A stretch of DNA of 10,111 nt from Bacteroidales bacterium (lineage in GTDB: Bacteria > Bacteroidota > Bacteroidia > Bacteroidales > UBA932): NCBI GenBank assembly GCA_024681565.1, contig JAILAO010000165.1:1-10111 (forward strand), read 5' to 3'. Position 1 is the stretch's first letter, and every line of letters starts with the position of its first letter. Both the position numbers and the translations under genes were made by a program. Positions 6,688 through 10,111 of this stretch are shown here, piece by piece. The notes below the pieces were generated by a model. That model saw only the letters and a program-made list of their open reading frames with translations, ran no database searches and was not told the DNA's origin.

Positions 6688-6695
6688 TATCTTTG
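6688..6695 (+). promoter_or_regulatory. Promoter -7 element for the ftsX operon
   Basis: TATCTTTG matches TAnnTTTG exactly and lies 19 bases before the ftsX ATG. About 20 bases upstream there is only a T-run (TTTTTT at 6662-6667) in place of TTTG. Transcription would start near 6701, giving a leader of roughly 14 bases. It is back to back with the - strand element at 6649-6656. Confidence 0.65.
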
Positions 6696-6714
6696 AAGCC
6701 TAATTTGGTGGACT

Positions 6715-7593
6715 ATGCCCCGTCAGGAGAAGAAGTTGATCCGGAAGCGAATCATCAACGCTTACCTTTCCAGCGTGATCAGTATCAGTCTTGTACTGCT
6801 GCTGACCGGGATTGCCGCCTTGATTATCGTCAACGCCGGCACCGTTTCGAAGTACCTCAAGGAGAACATGCAGATCAGCGTCCTGCTGGCCGACGAGGTC
6901 ACGGATGCGCAGGCGGAGGAGTTTGCCGCGACGCTTGCCGGACAGCCCTATGTGCACTCGGCCCGGGCCATTTCCCGCGAGGAGGGAGCCAGGGAGCTGA
7001 AGGCGATGCTGGGGGAGGATTTCCTGGATGTGTTCGAGACGTCCCCCGTCCCGGTCTCCGTGGATGTGACCTTGAATGCCGAATATGTGCAGAAGGACAG
7101 CCTGGCCCTGGTGACGAAGGCGCTGGAGGCCTTCCCTTCCGTGGAGGAAGTGGAAACCCAGGCGTCGCTGGTGGAAGCGCTGACGACCAACCTGGCCCGG
7201 ATCTCCCTGGTGCTGGGCGTGTTCATCCTGCTGCTGCTTTTCATTTCCTTCGTGCTGATCAACAATACGGTCCGGGTCAATGTGTACGCCCGCCGCTTTA
7301 CCATCCATACGATGAAACAGGTGGGGGCGACGCGGGGCTTTATCCGGGCTCCGTTCGTCCGGGCTGCCGCCCTGCAGGGACTGGCCGCGTCCGTGCTGGC
7401 CATCGGGATGCTGTGGGCGCTGCTCGAAGCGCTGCGCCGGTCGTTCCCGGAGCTGGCCTCGATCGTGGATCTGCGGCAGCTGCTGGCCGTCTGCGGAATC
7501 ATCGTGGTCTTCGGCGTGTTTTTGTGTGTGATTTCCACCTTCTTCGTGGTGAACAAGCTGGTCGCCGCGTCCAAGGATGACTTATACTATTGA
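6715..7593 (+). CDS. ftsX: Cell division ABC transporter permease FtsX
   Basis: FtsX is the membrane part of the FtsEX complex, which at the septum relays ATP-driven movement by FtsE to cell-wall hydrolases outside the membrane. The 292 residues show the family layout. A basic cytoplasmic N-terminus (RQEKKLIRKR) precedes membrane segment 1 (about 18-41). An extracytoplasmic domain runs from about 45 to 160 and includes ISVLL and VSVDVTLN. Three more membrane segments lie at about 163-184, 218-240 and 257-282. The intracellular loop VYARRFTIHTMKQVGATRGFIR (190-211) is the conserved FtsX signature that contacts FtsE. The partner gene ftsE is not in the window; ftsX here is first in an operon with its own promoter, as I recall for other Bacteroidota. 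The next gene begins 2 bases after the stop. Confidence 0.93.
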   Translation: MPRQEKKLIRKRIINAYLSSVISISLVLLLTGIAALIIVNAGTVSKYLKENMQISVLLADEVTDAQAEEFAATLAGQPYVHSARAISREEGARELKAMLGEDFLDVFETSPVPVSVDVTLNAEYVQKDSLALVTKALEAFPSVEEVETQASLVEALTTNLARISLVLGVFILLLLFISFVLINNTVRVNVYARRFTIHTMKQVGATRGFIRAPFVRAAALQGLAASVLAIGMLWALLEALRRSFPELASIVDLRQLLAVCGIIVVFGVFLCVISTFFVVNKLVAASKDDLYY

Positions 7594-7595
7594 TT

Positions 7596-7832
7596 ATGGA
7601 TAAAATGCCAATTACCCGGAAAGGGTTGAGCCTGATGCTTGCGGGACTGGTCGTGATGATTGCCGGCTACATCCTGATGATGGGAGGCGGTTCCGATGAC
7701 CCGCAGGTTTTCAACTATGCCATGTTTGACTTCCGCCGCCTGGTCGCTGCGCCCGTGGTGATCGTGGCCGGTATCGCCGTGGTGGTGATCGCCATCGTCG
7801 GCGTGTTCAAATCTGATAAAAAATCTGAATAG
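7596..7832 (+). CDS. DUF3098 small membrane protein
   Basis: This 78-residue inner-membrane protein of unknown function matches DUF3098, a small family found between ftsX and uppP in Bacteroidota. It has two membrane helices (about residues 9-28 and 50-70). They are joined by a loop with the family pattern MMGGGSDDPQVFNYAMFDFRR, and the protein ends in a charged tail (FKSDKKSE). I chose ATG 7596, which leaves a 2-base gap after the ftsX stop; a TTG at 7590 would overlap ftsX. The stop is 2 bases before uppP. The tight packing suggests it acts with FtsX or in envelope synthesis, but this is inference from position. Confidence 0.86.
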   Translation: MDKMPITRKGLSLMLAGLVVMIAGYILMMGGGSDDPQVFNYAMFDFRRLVAAPVVIVAGIAVVVIAIVGVFKSDKKSE

Positions 7833-7834
7833 GG

Positions 7835-8638
7835 ATGGAGTGGTTCGAAGCGATTATCCTCGGCCTGGTCCAGGGCCTGACCGAGTTCCTCCCCGTCAGC
7901 AGCAGCGGTCACCTGGCCATCGGCAAGGAATTGCTCGGCGTCGAGCCGACGGGCGACCTGATTTTCGAAGTGACGGTCCATACGGCGACGGTCCTGGCGA
8001 CCATCGTCGTGTTCCGCAAAGAGATCTGGAAGCTGTTGTGCGGACTTTTCAAGTTCAAGTACAATGACGAGACCGACTATATTGCCAAGATCTGTGTTTC
8101 GATGATCCCCGTTTTCGTCGTGGGAATGTTTTTCAAGGACCAGGTGGAGGAGGCGTTCAATTCGATGCTGGTGGTCGGGATCTGTCTGTTGGTGACGGCG
8201 TTGCTGCTGGCATTCTCGGATTGGATGTCCGGCCGCGTGTCTGCTGCCGTGAAGGAAAGCCGCAACGGGATCTCTTTCTGGCAGGCTTTCGTGGTCGGTA
8301 TCGGCCAGGCCTGCGCCGTGCTGCCCGGTCTGTCCCGTTCCGGTACGACCATCTCCACCGGCCTGATCTCCGGCGTGAAGCGGGAGAATATGGCCCAGTT
8401 CTCCTTCCTGATGGTCCTGGTGCCCATCCTGGGCCAGGCCTTCCTCGATGTCGTCGGAGGTGACACCCTGGAATCCACCATCGGCCTGCTCCCCCTGGCG
8501 CTGGGCTTCGTTTCCGCTTTCCTCTCCGGACTTTTTGCCTGCCGGGTGATGATCGCGCTGGTCCGCAAGGCCCAGCTGAAGTGGTTCGGTCTCTATTGCG
8601 CCCTGGTCGGTCTGGCTGTCCTGATCTTCCTCGTGTAA
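7835..8638 (+). CDS. uppP: Undecaprenyl-diphosphate phosphatase
   Basis: UppP (BacA) removes one phosphate from undecaprenyl diphosphate, regenerating the lipid carrier for peptidoglycan and other surface polymers; high expression gives bacitracin resistance in other species. The 267 residues match the family's usual length and have about eight membrane segments. Both catalytic motifs are intact: GLVQGLTEFLPVSSSGH (10-26, with Glu17, Ser22-24 and His26) and PGLSRSGTTIS (164-174, with Arg168). A long hydrophobic C-terminus follows. The ATG is 2 bases after the DUF3098 stop. The stop overlaps the lpxH start by one base (TAATG), a typical coupling junction. Identity is secure. Confidence 0.97.
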   Translation: MEWFEAIILGLVQGLTEFLPVSSSGHLAIGKELLGVEPTGDLIFEVTVHTATVLATIVVFRKEIWKLLCGLFKFKYNDETDYIAKICVSMIPVFVVGMFFKDQVEEAFNSMLVVGICLLVTALLLAFSDWMSGRVSAAVKESRNGISFWQAFVVGIGQACAVLPGLSRSGTTISTGLISGVKRENMAQFSFLMVLVPILGQAFLDVVGGDTLESTIGLLPLALGFVSAFLSGLFACRVMIALVRKAQLKWFGLYCALVGLAVLIFLV

Positions 8639-9390
8639 TGGCGGAGCGGAAGACCATCTATTTCGTCTCCGACGTGCATCTGGGCCTGGAGACCGTGGAT
8701 CCCCGGGAGCGGGAGGAGCGTTTCCTGACCTTCCTGAAGGGCCTCCCGGCGGAGTCCATGCGCGCGCTCTACCTGCTCGGCGACATCTGGGACTTCTGGT
8801 ATGAGTACCGCGATGTCGTGCCCCGTATCGGGAGCCGGGTGGTCGCCGCGCTCATCCGCCTGATGGACGAGGGGGTGGAGGTCTGGTTCTGTCCCGGCAA
8901 CCACGATATCTGGACCTATTCCTATTTCGAGAGCCTGGGGATGCACCGTTTCGACCAGCCTTTCCATGTGCGCCTGGACGGCAAGGATTTCTGTCTGGGA
9001 CACGGGGACCTGCTGGGCGGCGCGCCCTGGGGCTATTCGTTCATGCTGCGGATCTTCCGCTGCCGTTTCCTGCAGCGCCTGTTCAGCACGCTCCATCCCT
9101 GGCTGGCCTTCCGTTTCGGGCTGGGCTGGTCCAATTCCAACCGCCGCAAGCACACCCCCTATCATTTCCGCGGAGCGGAGGAGCCGCTCTACCGTTTTGC
9201 CGTGCAGGAGTCGGAACGGCGCCATGTCGATTATTTCGTTTTCGGCCACTTCCATGACGCGGTGGACCTGACGCTCCCGACGGGGGCGCGCCTGATCGTG
9301 CTCAAGGACTGGATGGACGGGGGAATGCCCTGCGGGGTGTTTACGGGTTCTTCTTTTGAACTTCGCTCTCCAGCGTCTCCCGCTGAATGA
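8638..9390 (+). CDS. lpxH: UDP-2,3-diacylglucosamine diphosphatase (LpxH type)
   Basis: LpxH is a calcineurin-like metallophosphoesterase that hydrolyses UDP-2,3-diacylglucosamine to lipid X and UMP in lipid A synthesis at the cytoplasmic face of the inner membrane. The 250 residues carry the full metal-site set: SDVHLG (Asp12, His14), LLGDIWDFW (Asp49 and Asp52), PGNHD (Asn88, His89), CLGHGD (His122) and FGHFHDA (His204, His206). A Trp/Phe-rich and Arg-rich insert (about 132-172, RIFRCRFLQRLFS) fits the lipid-binding lid of LpxH. ATG 8638 overlaps the uppP stop by one base; longer starts inside uppP are unlikely. The last 50 bases overlap the opposing DUF4294 gene. Another metallophosphatase of the same superfamily is possible, but the GDxWDFW form and the envelope context favour LpxH. 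Confidence 0.88.
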   Translation: MAERKTIYFVSDVHLGLETVDPREREERFLTFLKGLPAESMRALYLLGDIWDFWYEYRDVVPRIGSRVVAALIRLMDEGVEVWFCPGNHDIWTYSYFESLGMHRFDQPFHVRLDGKDFCLGHGDLLGGAPWGYSFMLRIFRCRFLQRLFSTLHPWLAFRFGLGWSNSNRRKHTPYHFRGAEEPLYRFAVQESERRHVDYFVFGHFHDAVDLTLPTGARLIVLKDWMDGGMPCGVFTGSSFELRSPASPAE

Positions 9391-10075
9391 CCGTTTTCGC
9401 CGGCCGCTCCATGAAAATGGAGAAATAGAAGGCGTCCCACTGGCCGGAATCCCAGATTTTGCATAATTCCTCGATTTTGGCGTCTTCGCCTTTCGAGGGG
9501 TCGTAGCGTGTCTTGAGGTTCTGGGAGAAGATCCGGGCCACGAGCTGCCAGAAGTTGGCCGCGAAACCGTTCTCGTAGGTCTTGATGATGCTGAAGGCGC
9601 TCATCCCGCATTCCCGGTCGACCAGGCGCATCAGGACGAGCCCCTGGCTGATGGTCATGTTGCGGATGTCTTTCTCGAAGAGGCGGAAGAGTTCCTTTTC
9701 CACGTCGTTGATGTAGCGGTTGCGCTCGGAGCGTTTGCTGACATCGGCGGCGAGGGTGCTGTCCACCTGGGCCATCATCTTGCGCCCGACGAGGGCGTAG
9801 GGGTAGACTTTGTTGAAATTATAGACGAGCTTGTAGTATCTGCGCCAGTCCCCGTCGCGCATCCGCCGGCCTTTCGGGAAGATCCATACCGGATCCAGGG
9901 TCTCCATGAAGACGGTGTCGCCCTGGGGGTCGACCTCGAAGTACATGGGGACGCCGCGGACGGGCCGGGCCGCGCGGGTGATGGGCTTCCAGTCGTCGTC
10001 CTGGGCAAAGGCGTGGCCGGCCGGCAGCAGGGCAGCCGCCAGCAACAGGAGCGATATGAGGGCCGGATGGCGCAT
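9341..10075 (-). CDS. DUF4294 family secreted protein
   Basis: This protein of unknown function was assigned to DUF4294, a Bacteroidota family, by its conserved core YKLVYNFNKVYPYALVGRK and the pattern DVEKELFRLFEKDIRNMTISQG. From ATG 10075 it has 244 residues. The N-terminus is a cleavable signal peptide (hydrophobic run LISLLLLAAALLP, cleavage after AFA at residue 24), so the product is probably periplasmic. The mature part is basic and mainly helical; there is no lipobox, catalytic motif or cysteine cluster to suggest an enzyme. A TTG at 10078 is also in frame but adds only one residue. The 3' end overlaps the lpxH 3' end by 50 bases with no visible terminator between them. A promoter element lies 8 bases upstream of the start. 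Confidence 0.82.
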   Translation of the reverse strand: MRHPALISLLLLAAALLPAGHAFAQDDDWKPITRAARPVRGVPMYFEVDPQGDTVFMETLDPVWIFPKGRRMRDGDWRRYYKLVYNFNKVYPYALVGRKMMAQVDSTLAADVSKRSERNRYINDVEKELFRLFEKDIRNMTISQGLVLMRLVDRECGMSAFSIIKTYENGFAANFWQLVARIFSQNLKTRYDPSKGEDAKIEELCKIWDSGQWDAFYFSIFMERPAKTVIQRETLESEVQKKNP

Positions 10076-10083
10076 CAAGGCTG

Positions 10084-10091
10084 CAAAGATA
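10084..10091 (-). promoter_or_regulatory. Promoter -7 element for the DUF4294 gene
   Basis: On the - strand this reads TATCTTTG, an exact match to TAnnTTTG, 8 bases before ATG 10075. The matching -33 position falls at or beyond the window edge and cannot be checked. The implied leader is only a few bases long. Confidence 0.62.
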
Positions 10092-10111
10092 GCAAAAATC
10101 GTACTTAACTG

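Noticed and set aside
1..10111. Mobile element, phage, CRISPR or defence system
   Set aside because: No transposase, integrase, inverted terminal repeats, spacer-repeat array or known defence domains are seen; every major frame is a housekeeping or phylum-typical family.

Overview
The window reads as a chromosomal housekeeping stretch from a fairly GC-rich member of the Bacteroidota, probably Bacteroidales. Three things support this. Several protein families typical of that phylum are present (DUF4270, DUF3098, DUF4294 and a short 'glycogen/starch synthase' of GT5 N-terminal type). Several genes have upstream sequences matching the phylum's unusual -7 promoter element TAnnTTTG. Start codons almost all lack a Shine-Dalgarno sequence. 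The genus cannot be fixed from the sequence.

Left part (1-4168), all on +. The window opens inside the 3' end of rpsC (ribosomal protein S3), which is closed by a strong terminator instead of running into rplP. Next come a TlpA-like thiol-disulfide lipoprotein, uvrC (nucleotide excision repair) and pnuC (nicotinamide riboside transport). These three overlap or nearly overlap and look like one transcription unit. A well-formed Bacteroidota promoter then drives acpP (acyl carrier protein), which stands alone and ends at a perfect 32-nt palindrome that can terminate transcription from both sides.

Middle part (4192-6643), on -. A two-gene unit holds a short GT5-like glycogen-synthase N-domain protein followed, one base after its stop, by a DUF4270 lipoprotein with a Tyr/Gly-rich segment near its C-terminus.

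Right part (6644-10111). A 71-bp divergent promoter region carries one perfect -7 element per strand. To the right lies a compact four-gene envelope operon, ftsX - DUF3098 - uppP - lpxH, with gaps of +2, +2 and -1 nt. It links septal wall hydrolysis control, undecaprenyl-phosphate recycling and lipid A synthesis. The last gene overlaps, tail to tail, a - strand gene for a secreted DUF4294 protein whose promoter sits at the right edge.

I found no RNA genes, mobile elements, CRISPR arrays or defence systems, and no gene-free stretch over 300 bases. Nothing here convincingly forms a new system. The most unusual points are the break in the usual rpsC-rplP order, the synthase-like protein lacking the KxGG motif and its lipoprotein partner, a probable leaderless transcript, and the 50-bp convergent coding overlap.
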